NCBI GenBank assembly: GCA_040902105.1
Contig: JBBDXW010000056.1
Location: forward strand, 1-64,000
DNA length: 64,000 nucleotides
Direction of reading: 5' to 3'
Origin: IDS-8 sp040902105
GTDB taxonomy: Bacteria > Pseudomonadota > Gammaproteobacteria > Steroidobacterales > Woeseiaceae
The translations under genes and the position numbers were made by a program. Shown here piece after piece: positions 29,794 through 37,969 of this stretch. The notes beneath the pieces were generated by a model that worked only from the letters and a program-made list of their open reading frames with translations, had not been told where the DNA came from and did not search any database. Numbering within the stretch: the stretch's first letter is position 1; each line of letters begins with the position of its first letter.

Positions 29794-30551
29794 ACGTGCA
29801 CGCCAAACCCCGCTACCAGCAATTGAAGGAACTGATCATCGAGCAGATTTCGAACGGCGACTTGCGGCCGCGAGACCGCGTGCCGTCGGAAAACGAACTG
29901 GTGGGCTCCACCGGGGTGTCACGCATGACCGCAAACCGAGCGATGCGCGAGCTCACCGATGAAGGATATGTCGAACGCGTCGCCGGAGTCGGCACGTTCG
30001 TCGCCGATCTCAAAGCGGCATCGCACGTGCTCGAAGTGCGGAACATCGCCGACGAGATTGCGCATCGCGGCCATACGCACACCGCTGTCGTCCTGTCGCG
30101 GGCGGCGGAGCGCGCGGATGCCGAGGTCGCGAATGCGCTGCGCGTGGAGGAGGGGGAGAAGGTTTTCCATCTGGTGATCGTGCATAAAGAGAACGGTGCG
30201 CCGATTCAGCATGAAAACCGCTACGTGCTGGCGGCCTTCGCGCCGGACTGTCTCGAACAGGATTTCACCCGGATCACGCCGAGTGCCCATCTCTCCGCGA
30301 TCTCGCCGCTGCAGGAAGCCGAGCAGATCGTGCAAGCCGTGATGCCGGACCGGCCCGTGCGGAAGAATCTGCAAATGAACGAAGGCGAACCCTGCCTGCT
30401 GGTGAGGCGCCTGACCTGGGCGCAGGGGCGTCCGGTCAGTTTCGCGCGGCTTTACCATCCGGGAGAACGCTTCGAACTGGCCGGACGCTACGCCCCGCCC
30501 GGAATGCGCCGCAGCCGGCGTGACTCGATAACGAAGGTTGAAAGCGAATGA
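29790..30551 (+). CDS. hutC: Histidine utilisation repressor HutC (GntR/UTRA)
   Basis: The 253-residue regulator has a GntR winged helix (about residues 8-72; RVPSENELVGSTGVSRMTANRAMRELTDEG) and a C-terminal UTRA ligand domain (about 95-235; PIQHENRYV, LVRRLTWAQGRPVSFARLYHPG) that binds urocanate. It sits inside the operon it should control, so its level rises on induction. The operator at 28326-28335 is the likely target. Confidence 0.92.
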   Translation: MNVHAKPRYQQLKELIIEQISNGDLRPRDRVPSENELVGSTGVSRMTANRAMRELTDEGYVERVAGVGTFVADLKAASHVLEVRNIADEIAHRGHTHTAVVLSRAAERADAEVANALRVEEGEKVFHLVIVHKENGAPIQHENRYVLAAFAPDCLEQDFTRITPSAHLSAISPLQEAEQIVQAVMPDRPVRKNLQMNEGEPCLLVRRLTWAQGRPVSFARLYHPGERFELAGRYAPPGMRRSRRDSITKVESE

Positions 30552-32236
30552 ACGACACCACCGCACGCCGCATCAAGGCGCCTGTCGGCAACACTTTGCA
30601 GGCGAAAAGCTGGCTGACCGAGGCGCCTCTGCGCATGCTCATGAACAACCTGGACCCCGACGTTGCGGAACGGCCCGAAGACCTCGTCGTGTACGGCGGC
30701 ATCGGCAAGGCCGCGCGCAACTGGGAATGCTTCGATGCGATTGTCGCGAGCCTGAAAGAACTCGAAGACGACGAAACGCTGCTCGTGCAGTCCGGCAAAC
30801 CGGTCGGCGTCTGCCGCACGCACAAGGATGCGCCGCGGGTGCTCATCGCCAACTCGAACCTGGTGCCGGCCTGGGCGACCTGGGAGCATTTTCGCGAGCT
30901 CGACCGCAAAGGGCTCATGATGTTCGGCCAGATGACCGCGGGTTCGTGGATCTACATCGGCAGCCAGGGCATCGTGCAGGGAACTTACGAAACCTTTGTC
31001 GAGATGGGACGGCAGCACTTCGGCGGCGATCTCGCGGGTCGCTGGATCCTGACCGCCGGTCTCGGCGGCATGGGCGGCGCGCAGCCGTTGGCGGCAACGA
31101 TGGCCGGCGCATCGATGCTCGCTGTCGAATGCCAGTCGGATCGCATCGACAAGCGCCTGCAAACCGGCTACCTCGATACCCGTGCGGAGAATCTCGACGA
31201 TGCTCTCGAGCTCATCAGGAAATCCGTTGCAGGCCGCAAACCCTTGTCCGTCGGGCTGCTCGGCAACGCCGCGGAGGTGCTCCCCGAACTGTTGCGCCGC
31301 GGCGTCCGGCCCGACGCCGTTACGGACCAGACGTCCGCGCACGATCCGGCGAACGGCTACCTGCCGGCCGGCTGGAGCGTGCGGCAGTGGCTGGAGCGGC
31401 GCCGCGACGACCCGGATGCGGTGGCCAAAGCAGCGGTCAAGTCAATGTCGGTCCACGTCAGGGCGATGCTCGCGTTTCACGAAGCGGGCATTCCCACGTT
31501 CGACTACGGCAACAACATTCGCCAGGCGGCGTTCGACGACGGCGTCAAAAATGCCTTCGATTTTCCGGGATTTGTGCCGGCATACGTCCGTCCGTTGTTC
31601 TGCCGCGGCGTCGGGCCTTTCCGCTGGGTGGCGTTGTCCGGAGATCCCGAAGACATCTACAAGACCGACCGGAAGGTCAAAGAGCTGATTCCGGACGATG
31701 CGCACCTGCACCACTGGCTCGATGCGGCGCGCGAGAAAATACAGTTCCAGGGCCTCCCGGCGCGCATCTGCTGGGTTGGCCTCGGCCAGCGCGACCGGCT
31801 CGGGCTTGCGTTCAACGAGATGGTGCGCACGGGCGAGCTCAAGGCGCCGGTCGTGATCGGCCGCGACCACCTGGACAGCGGTTCCGTCGCGAGTCCGAAC
31901 CGCGAAACCGAAGCGATGAAGGACGGCTCCGACGCGGTGTCCGACTGGCCGCTGCTGAACGCGCTCCTCAATACGGCAAGCGGCGCCACCTGGGTATCCT
32001 TCCATCACGGCGGGGGCGTCGGCATGGGTTACTCGCAACACGCCGGGCTGGCGATCGTTTGCGACGGCAGCGAGGACGCCGATCGACGCCTCCGCCGCGT
32101 GCTGTGGAACGATCCTGCGACCGGCGTCATGCGTCACGCGGATGCAGGCTACGACGATGCGATACGCTGTGCATCGGAACTGGGCCTCAACCTGCCTATG
32201 ATACGACCGGTCAACGGGAAGAAGGGCGCCAAATGA
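30548..32236 (+). CDS. hutU: Urocanate hydratase
   Basis: The 562-residue urocanase uses tightly bound NAD+ to hydrate urocanate to imidazolone propionate. The NAD-binding segment LTAGLGGMGGAQPLAATMAG is near residue 170, and the C-terminal half has FHHGGGVGMGYSQHAG. Its length is normal for the family. It overlaps hutC and hutH by ATGA at each end. Confidence 0.95.
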   Translation: MNDTTARRIKAPVGNTLQAKSWLTEAPLRMLMNNLDPDVAERPEDLVVYGGIGKAARNWECFDAIVASLKELEDDETLLVQSGKPVGVCRTHKDAPRVLIANSNLVPAWATWEHFRELDRKGLMMFGQMTAGSWIYIGSQGIVQGTYETFVEMGRQHFGGDLAGRWILTAGLGGMGGAQPLAATMAGASMLAVECQSDRIDKRLQTGYLDTRAENLDDALELIRKSVAGRKPLSVGLLGNAAEVLPELLRRGVRPDAVTDQTSAHDPANGYLPAGWSVRQWLERRRDDPDAVAKAAVKSMSVHVRAMLAFHEAGIPTFDYGNNIRQAAFDDGVKNAFDFPGFVPAYVRPLFCRGVGPFRWVALSGDPEDIYKTDRKVKELIPDDAHLHHWLDAAREKIQFQGLPARICWVGLGQRDRLGLAFNEMVRTGELKAPVVIGRDHLDSGSVASPNRETEAMKDGSDAVSDWPLLNALLNTASGATWVSFHHGGGVGMGYSQHAGLAIVCDGSEDADRRLRRVLWNDPATGVMRHADAGYDDAIRCASELGLNLPMIRPVNGKKGAK

Positions 32237-33762
32237 ACCTGCATATCGACGGCCGGCCGATCCGGCTTCATGACTTGCGCGAGGCGTGGCAGCATCCGGT
32301 GCGCATGAGCCTGGAGGCCTCCGCCAGCGAGCGTATAGCGGCCTCGGCCAGGGTCATCACGGACGTCGTCAAAAGCGGCAAGCAGGTTTACGGAGTCAAC
32401 ACGGGTTTTGGCCAGCTTGCCCAGACGCGCGTGAGCGACGACGATCTCGTTCGCCTGCAGGAGAATCTCATTCGCTCGCATTCCGTAGGCGTCGGCGAAT
32501 TGCTGCCCGACGACTGCGTGCGGCTGACGATGATCATGAAGGTCATTGCGCTCGCGCAAGGGTACTCCGGCGTGAGACTGGAACTCGTCGAAGCATTGTG
32601 CGGGCTGATCAACAACAACATCTGTCCTGCCATCCCCTCGAAAGGGTCCGTCGGCGCGTCGGGCGATCTTGCGCCGCTCGCCCATCTGGCGGGTACGCTG
32701 CTTGGCCATGGCAAGGTCAGTGTCGGCGGCAAGCCTCATACGGCTGCGGATGCACTGAAACGCGCGGGGCTGGTGCCGCTGCAGCTGGCGCCGAAGGAAG
32801 GCCTTGCCCTGTTGAACGGCACGCAGGTATCCACGGCGCTGGCGTTGAGCGCGCTGTTTCGCGCCGAGCACCTGCTGGCCGCTTCGGTCATGGCCGGCGC
32901 GATGTCGGCTGACGCGATCAAGGGCAGCGACACGCCGTTCGACGACCGAATTCAACGGGTTCGCGGCCACCAGGGCCAGATCGACATCGCGGCATTGTTG
33001 CGCGGGTTCATGGCCGGGAGCGAAATTCGCGCGTCGCACATCGAATGCAGCCGGGTACAGGATCCGTATTCCATCCGTTGCCAGCCGCAGGTCGCCGGCG
33101 CCTGTCTCGACGTCCTGCGTCACGTAAGCCAGTTGCTGGAGACGGAAGCGAACGCGGTAACGGACAATCCGCTCGTTTTCACGGAGACGGGGGCGGTGTT
33201 GTCCGGCGGGAACTTTCATGCAGAGCCGGTGGCATTCGCAGCCGACTACCTGGCGCTTGCAATCGCCGAGATCGGATCCTTGTCCGAACGGCGCATCGCC
33301 TTGCTGATCGATTCGCATCTAAGCGGCTTGCCGGCGTTCCTCGTCGAGGAAAGCGGCCTGAACTCGGGATTCATGATGGCGCAGGTTACCGCGGCGGCGC
33401 TGGTGTCCGAGAACAAGTCGCTCGCGCATCCCGCGAGCGTCGACAGCATTCCGACGTCCGCCAACCAGGAAGATCATGTAAGCATGGCAACGTTTGCTGC
33501 GATGCGGCTGCACACGATGCTCGACAACGTTGCGAATATCGTCGCCATCGAATTGCTGGCGGCGGCGCAGGGAATCGAGTTTCACCATCCGAAGAAGAGC
33601 TCGGACCTGCTGGAGCAGGTTTTGAGCGAGATCCGGGACGTCTCCGATCGTTATACTGAAGATCGTTCGCTGTCCGCCGATATCGCGCGACTGGCGCACC
33701 TGGTCAACGAGGGTTACTTCTACGGCTTCGCTTCCGCGTCGCTGCCGAGCGGCACACGATGA
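32233..33762 (+). CDS. hutH: Histidine ammonia-lyase
   Basis: The 509-residue enzyme deaminates histidine to urocanate using the self-made MIO cofactor. The forming triad A142-S143-G144 is in GSVGASGDLAPLAHLAG, at the same numbers as in the Pseudomonas enzyme. YGVNTGFG near residue 53 provides the active-site tyrosine. The frame stays open far upstream across hutU, but the ATG at 32233, overlapping the hutU stop, gives the correct N-terminus. Confidence 0.95.
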   Translation: MNLHIDGRPIRLHDLREAWQHPVRMSLEASASERIAASARVITDVVKSGKQVYGVNTGFGQLAQTRVSDDDLVRLQENLIRSHSVGVGELLPDDCVRLTMIMKVIALAQGYSGVRLELVEALCGLINNNICPAIPSKGSVGASGDLAPLAHLAGTLLGHGKVSVGGKPHTAADALKRAGLVPLQLAPKEGLALLNGTQVSTALALSALFRAEHLLAASVMAGAMSADAIKGSDTPFDDRIQRVRGHQGQIDIAALLRGFMAGSEIRASHIECSRVQDPYSIRCQPQVAGACLDVLRHVSQLLETEANAVTDNPLVFTETGAVLSGGNFHAEPVAFAADYLALAIAEIGSLSERRIALLIDSHLSGLPAFLVEESGLNSGFMMAQVTAAALVSENKSLAHPASVDSIPTSANQEDHVSMATFAAMRLHTMLDNVANIVAIELLAAAQGIEFHHPKKSSDLLEQVLSEIRDVSDRYTEDRSLSADIARLAHLVNEGYFYGFASASLPSGTR

Positions 33763-34565
33763 CTATCACCTTTTCGCGGCACCAGGGGACCGCACCGGTT
33801 CTTATCAGTATTCCGCACGACGGTCGCAGAATGCCACCGCGCATAGCGGCGCGCATGACCGATGCAGGTCTCGCGCTGCCGGATACTGACTGGTACGTGC
33901 GCCGCTTGTACGAATTCGCGAAATTGTCCGGCGCGACCGTCGTCGCCGCGAAATATTCCCGCTACGTTATCGACCTGAACCGCTCTGCAGACGATGGCGT
34001 GCTGTACGAGGGCCAGGTGTCGACCGGGCTTTGCCCGCTGAAGACGTTCGCCGGCGATGCCATCTACAGAGAGGGTGAGACGGTCAGCGACAGGCAGAAG
34101 AAACGCCGCATCGAGAGGTACTGGCAGCCTTACCATGCCGAGCTTGCAGACACGATCGCGCACATAAAGGAGCAGTTCGGTTACGCCTTGCTGTGGGATG
34201 CGCATTCGATCCGCGGAGCGGTGCCGTCGCTTTTTGAAGGCGAGTTACCGGACCTGAATATCGGCACCAACGACGGGCAAAGCTGCCCGAAAACCATTGA
34301 AGGCGCCGTCGCGAAGGTCGCCGCCGGGTCGCCTTATTCGCTGGTGATAAACGGTCGCTTCAAGGGCGGGTTTATCACACGTCACTACGGCGACCCGAAA
34401 AACAATGTGTTCGCATTGCAGCTCGAACTGGCGCAGCGCTGTTACATGAACGAAACGACATTGCGTTATGATCAAAAGCGCGCCGCAACGCTGTGCACGG
34501 CATTGAGCGAGATGCTGGCGGCGTTTCAGGAAAGCGCGGCGTCGATGGCCGGCGCAGGCGGCTGA
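33759..34565 (+). CDS. hutG: N-formylglutamate deformylase
   Basis: The 268-residue amidohydrolase completes histidine breakdown by splitting formylglutamate into glutamate and formate. It shows VLISIPHDGRRMPP, the DTDWYVRRLYEF segment, YVIDLNRSADD and LLWDAHSIRGAVPSLF with metal-binding residues. It overlaps hutH by ATGA and ends the hut operon. The next gene starts 31 bp later with its own ribosome site. Confidence 0.92.
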   Translation: MTITFSRHQGTAPVLISIPHDGRRMPPRIAARMTDAGLALPDTDWYVRRLYEFAKLSGATVVAAKYSRYVIDLNRSADDGVLYEGQVSTGLCPLKTFAGDAIYREGETVSDRQKKRRIERYWQPYHAELADTIAHIKEQFGYALLWDAHSIRGAVPSLFEGELPDLNIGTNDGQSCPKTIEGAVAKVAAGSPYSLVINGRFKGGFITRHYGDPKNNVFALQLELAQRCYMNETTLRYDQKRAATLCTALSEMLAAFQESAASMAGAGG

Positions 34566-34596
34566 CCGTTCGGGTCCCAGGCTGGGAGGACAGTGC

Positions 34597-35937
34597 ATGA
34601 CAGGCACGCCAGACAAAAAAAAGAGCAATAAAAAGAGCGGTATCCACGCCCTGTACGCCGACGATCGGCGAAAAGCGGATCGCCTGTTGTGGGGACGAAC
34701 GAGCGATCCCGTTTCGCGGCGCGGCTTTCTCAAAGGCAGCGGGCTCGCCGCCATGTCCGCGGCGCTCGGTGCGTCCATTCCGTTCGCGAAGTACATGCCT
34801 GGGGGGCTCATCCCCGCGGCATTCGCACAAAGCGACGCGTCCTTCGAACTGGCCGGCAAGTCCGGACTGACGGTGCTGAACGACCGGCCGATCAACATCG
34901 AGACGCCGGCGCATCTGCTCGACGACAGGGTGACGCCCGTCGAAAGACTTTTCGTGCGCAACAACGGGACACCGCCGAAGGTTGCGGGGATGGATGCGGA
35001 TGCCTGGGAATTCGAGCTGGGCGGCGAGTCCTGTGTGAAACCGGGGAAACTGACCCTGGCCGACCTGAAGTCGCGGTTCGATCATCATACCTTGCAGCTG
35101 CAGATTGAATGCGGCGGCAACGGGCGTTCCGAATTCTATCCGCCGGCCAACGGCAACCCGTGGACGAACGGCGCCATCGGCTGCCCTGAATGGACCGGCG
35201 CGCGGCTCGCAGACGTACTCGATTCCTGCGGCATCAGGGACGACGCGGTGTACGTCGCATACGAGGGCGCCGATCTGCACTTGTCCGGCGACCCGTCGAA
35301 GAGCCCGATCTCGCGGGGCGTGCCGCTGGCCAAAGCACTCGAAAAGGAGTCGCTGCTCGCATGGACAATGAACGGCGAACCGCTGCCCCTGTTGCACGGA
35401 CAGCCGCTGCGTCTGGTCTGCGCCGGCTGGCCGGCGTCGGTCAGCGGCAAGTGGGTGAAGCGGATTCTGATTCGCGATCGCGTTCATGACGGCGAGAAAA
35501 TGACGGGGCAATCGTATCGTCTGCCATGTGAGCCGATAGCGCCCGGCAGTGAGGTCGCCGACGAAAACATGTGCATCATCGAATCGATGCCCGTGCGCTC
35601 GGTCATCACGTTTCCCCGCTCGGGTGCCACGCAGCCGATTGACAGAACTCTCGAGTTACGCGGTCATGCTTGGGCCGGCGATCTGACCGTCAAAAGACTG
35701 TATACGTCGATCGACTTCGGCGTAACCTGGCAGAAGGCACAGCTCGAACGCGCGGCAAATCGGCTGGCGTGGCAACACTGGAGGCAGGCGGTCGACTTTC
35801 CACAACCAGGCTACTACGAAGTCTGGGCGCGCGCCGAAGACAGCAGAGGGCGCTCACAACCGATGGTGCTCCCCGCCTGGAACCCGCACGGCTACCTGAA
35901 CAATGCCTGTCACCGCATTGCGGTAAGCGTGGCCTGA
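34597..35937 (+). CDS. Molybdopterin sulfite dehydrogenase, catalytic subunit (SorA/SoxC-like)
   Basis: The 446-residue protein has a Tat signal (SRRGFLKGSGLAAMS, about residues 41-55, ending near AFAQS), so it folds in the cytoplasm and acts in the periplasm. The Mo-ligand cysteine is C172 in QIECGGNGRSEF. The C-terminal dimerisation domain contains RGHAWAGDLTVKRLYTSIDFG. It probably oxidises sulfite to sulfate and passes electrons to the cytochrome encoded 2 bp downstream. GGGAGG precedes the ATG. Confidence 0.85.
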   Translation: MTGTPDKKKSNKKSGIHALYADDRRKADRLLWGRTSDPVSRRGFLKGSGLAAMSAALGASIPFAKYMPGGLIPAAFAQSDASFELAGKSGLTVLNDRPINIETPAHLLDDRVTPVERLFVRNNGTPPKVAGMDADAWEFELGGESCVKPGKLTLADLKSRFDHHTLQLQIECGGNGRSEFYPPANGNPWTNGAIGCPEWTGARLADVLDSCGIRDDAVYVAYEGADLHLSGDPSKSPISRGVPLAKALEKESLLAWTMNGEPLPLLHGQPLRLVCAGWPASVSGKWVKRILIRDRVHDGEKMTGQSYRLPCEPIAPGSEVADENMCIIESMPVRSVITFPRSGATQPIDRTLELRGHAWAGDLTVKRLYTSIDFGVTWQKAQLERAANRLAWQHWRQAVDFPQPGYYEVWARAEDSRGRSQPMVLPAWNPHGYLNNACHRIAVSVA

Positions 35938-35938
35938 G

Positions 35939-36295
35939 ATGGTCCGGCGGTTCCTGGTCGTTTTCCTGACGCTGTTCGCCGCTGGTGCGGCGGCGGCGCC
36001 GCAAATCGACGCAGCCACGGGCCTTGCCATCGCCTCCGGCTGGGAGCTGGTCCGGGCGCATTGCGGCGGTTGTCATTCGCACAAAACGGTGACCAACCAG
36101 CGTGCCGACCGGCAGACCTGGCTCGACATGATCCGCTGGATGCAGGCAACACAAAACCTGTGGCAGTTCGACCCGGACACGGAAAACGCAATCCTGGACT
36201 ACCTCGCCGCCAACTACCCGCCCCAGGCCAACCGCCGCCGCGCCCCGATCCCGCCGACGCTGATGCCTCCCGTGCCTGCCACCGGAGAACGCTGA
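35939..36295 (+). CDS. Periplasmic monohaem cytochrome c, sulfite dehydrogenase partner
   Basis: The 118-residue product has a signal peptide (residues 1-20) and one haem site, C42-G-G-C45-H46. A long helix (RQTWLDMIRWMQATQNLW) follows and the tail is proline-rich. It starts directly after the sulfite dehydrogenase gene, as SorB follows SorA. It is the likely electron acceptor. Confidence 0.82.
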   Translation: MVRRFLVVFLTLFAAGAAAAPQIDAATGLAIASGWELVRAHCGGCHSHKTVTNQRADRQTWLDMIRWMQATQNLWQFDPDTENAILDYLAANYPPQANRRRAPIPPTLMPPVPATGER

Positions 36296-36310
36296 GCCGG
36301 GGGCTGGCTG

Positions 36311-36338
36311 CGGTCGCCCGCAACGGCGGGCTCCTACA
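36311..36338. repeat. REP-like element, left member of an inverted pair
   Basis: CGGTCGCCCGC, four bases, then GCGGGCTCCTACA. Its mirror copy is at 36379-36406, so together they can form a long stem with a 40-nt loop. The pair lies between the cytochrome and the lipoprotein operon. Confidence 0.75.
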
Positions 36339-36378
36339 ACGCACGATCAGCGCACGATTCCTTCGTCGCGAAGAACGG

Positions 36379-36406
36379 TGTAGGAGCCCGCCATTGCGGG
36401 CGACCG
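36379..36406. repeat. REP-like element, right member of an inverted pair
   Basis: TGTAGGAGCCCGC, four bases, then GCGGGCGACCG, in the opposite orientation to 36311-36338. Paired inverted REPs of this kind occur again at 48398-48490. Confidence 0.75.
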
Positions 36407-36566
36407 ACAATTCCTTTACCCCGCGTGTCCCCTCGATCGACTTGATTGCGTCTGTCTATGTGGGACCACGGCGCGACTTATTGCAATTGACGACCATGTC
36501 AGAGGCAGACGTCGTCCGCAGTCCTGAACGGTCGTGCGGGAATATCGATAGAGGAGGGATCGGAAA

Positions 36567-37109
36567 ATGAAAAGCAAATGTTTTCTCAAGCGAGTATCAA
36601 TCACCGGCTTAACGGCCTTGCTGGGATTCGCTCTCCTTATGTCGGCCTGCAGCAATGCCGAGGATCAAGACTCCTCAACAGCGGCGAAGCAAGCTGCAAG
36701 CTCTGGCGTCGAGATCGATCCCTGCGCGCTGGTGACTGACGCAGAAGCCGGAGAGGCGTTAGGGGGTACCGTTGAAACAACGGAGAGACCGCCGGAAGCG
36801 AATCATCCGAACCTGGCTACCTGTCGTTACGTCGCGCCGATCGGACAAAAGGTCGGAGTCCTGGTGGTCATGGTGCATAGCCAGGAGATGTCGAGTTACG
36901 GCTTCCAGACCGCAAGGGAACAACCGTTCGATGTTCAGTCGGTGTCCGGCGTCGGCGACGATGCTTTCTGGATAGGAGATGTGAACACGCTGTATGTTCT
37001 GCAAGGCGGTCTTTTCCTGTCGATTGGCGGCGATGTCGCGCTCGGTCAGATGCAGACTCTCGCTACGAAAGCCCTGGAGCGGGCTCACTTGGAGGAGGAC
37101 ACACCATGA
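36567..37109 (+). CDS. Putative lipoprotein (DUF3558-like)
   Basis: The 180-residue product has a signal peptide with the lipobox LMSAC, making C28 the lipidated residue. A beta-rich domain follows with DPCALVTDAEAGEALGG, a CRYV segment and SVSGVGDDAFWIGD. Similar lipoproteins are widespread, but their role is unclear. It overlaps the next gene by ATGA and heads a three-gene operon of exported proteins. A truncated relative is at 5479-5721. Confidence 0.72.
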   Translation: MKSKCFLKRVSITGLTALLGFALLMSACSNAEDQDSSTAAKQAASSGVEIDPCALVTDAEAGEALGGTVETTERPPEANHPNLATCRYVAPIGQKVGVLVVMVHSQEMSSYGFQTAREQPFDVQSVSGVGDDAFWIGDVNTLYVLQGGLFLSIGGDVALGQMQTLATKALERAHLEEDTP

Positions 37110-37969
37110 GAGTCATACTGACTGTATTGGCTATTCTTCTGACGATCCCGGTGACGCAGGCGCGCGATCAGTTTTCCGATCCGCTGCGCCGGGCGCAACG
37201 CGGGGCGAACGCGCAGGACACGCTGCTCGCGGCGCTCGGCGAGGCGACGCTTGCGTGCCTCGGTACGGTTTCGACAACGGCTTATCGAGTGAACTCGGCG
37301 CGCGTGCTCGAGCGGAGCTTCGATGCCTGCACCACGCGCGACACGCGTGCATTGGAGCAGATCGATCGGCTGCTCGGCGTGCAGCATTCGCGCGAAGCCC
37401 GGCAGGACCGGTTGTCTGAACGTTACGCACAGGTGTGGAAAAAGGCCGCGCGTGTTTTTCCGTCGCGAGCGATCGAGGAGTGTCCCGACTGGGAGCTTTT
37501 GCACGTGATCGATGAGCCGACTCTCGAGCGAGTCGCCTCCTTTGCCTCCAAAGAAGGCGCGGCAAAGATCGGCAAGGAATACCGCTGGTACAAGGTCTCG
37601 TCGGAACAGTGCGGCTCGAACGGCTTTTGCGCAGTGTTTCAGGCCATGCTGTGCGGCGCAGGATTCAGCAACCAGTTCATCGTCTGGACGGACCCGTTCT
37701 CTTCCAGCGTGGTCGTCGATCCCGCGTGGTGGCTGACGACCTACGAGTACGGGTCGGACCGGGACCCGGAGAATCCATTCAAGGCTCCGGGATACTATCA
37801 CCCTATGTCCTACTACGGCGATCCGCCCGGATCGATGTACGCCGCAATCCAGCGCGAAGGCGAGGCATGTTCGCGGTGGAGCGAAACGGCCCAGAAACAC
37901 TATACGGACCGTACGCTTCAAGCCCTCGATTGCGGCGGCGGGTGGGAGTGCGCATGCTACTGCTATTGA
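37106..37969 (+). CDS. Secreted protein of unknown function
   Basis: The 287-residue product has a cleavable signal peptide (MRVILTVLAILLTIPVTQA). The mature part is rich in cysteine and aromatic residues (EQCGSNGFCAVFQAMLCGAG; VVDPAWWLTTYEYG; GYYHPMSYYG) and ends in CGGGWECACYCY. The Cys pairs suggest disulfides in the periplasm or outside the cell. I do not recognise a family. It is coupled by ATGA to the lipoprotein gene and by TGATG to the next gene. Confidence 0.65.
   Translation: MRVILTVLAILLTIPVTQARDQFSDPLRRAQRGANAQDTLLAALGEATLACLGTVSTTAYRVNSARVLERSFDACTTRDTRALEQIDRLLGVQHSREARQDRLSERYAQVWKKAARVFPSRAIEECPDWELLHVIDEPTLERVASFASKEGAAKIGKEYRWYKVSSEQCGSNGFCAVFQAMLCGAGFSNQFIVWTDPFSSSVVVDPAWWLTTYEYGSDRDPENPFKAPGYYHPMSYYGDPPGSMYAAIQREGEACSRWSETAQKHYTDRTLQALDCGGGWECACYCY

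Noticed and set aside
30538..33762. A very long open frame (over 1000 codons) spanning hutU and hutH
   Set aside because: Only its last 509 codons (hutH) resemble a protein. The earlier part is an out-of-frame reading of hutU kept open by high GC; the ATG at 32233 is the real start.
36311..36406. Paired REP elements as a CRISPR-like array
   Set aside because: Only two units in inverted orientation, with no direct repeats or regular spacers. Nothing else in the window resembles a CRISPR array.
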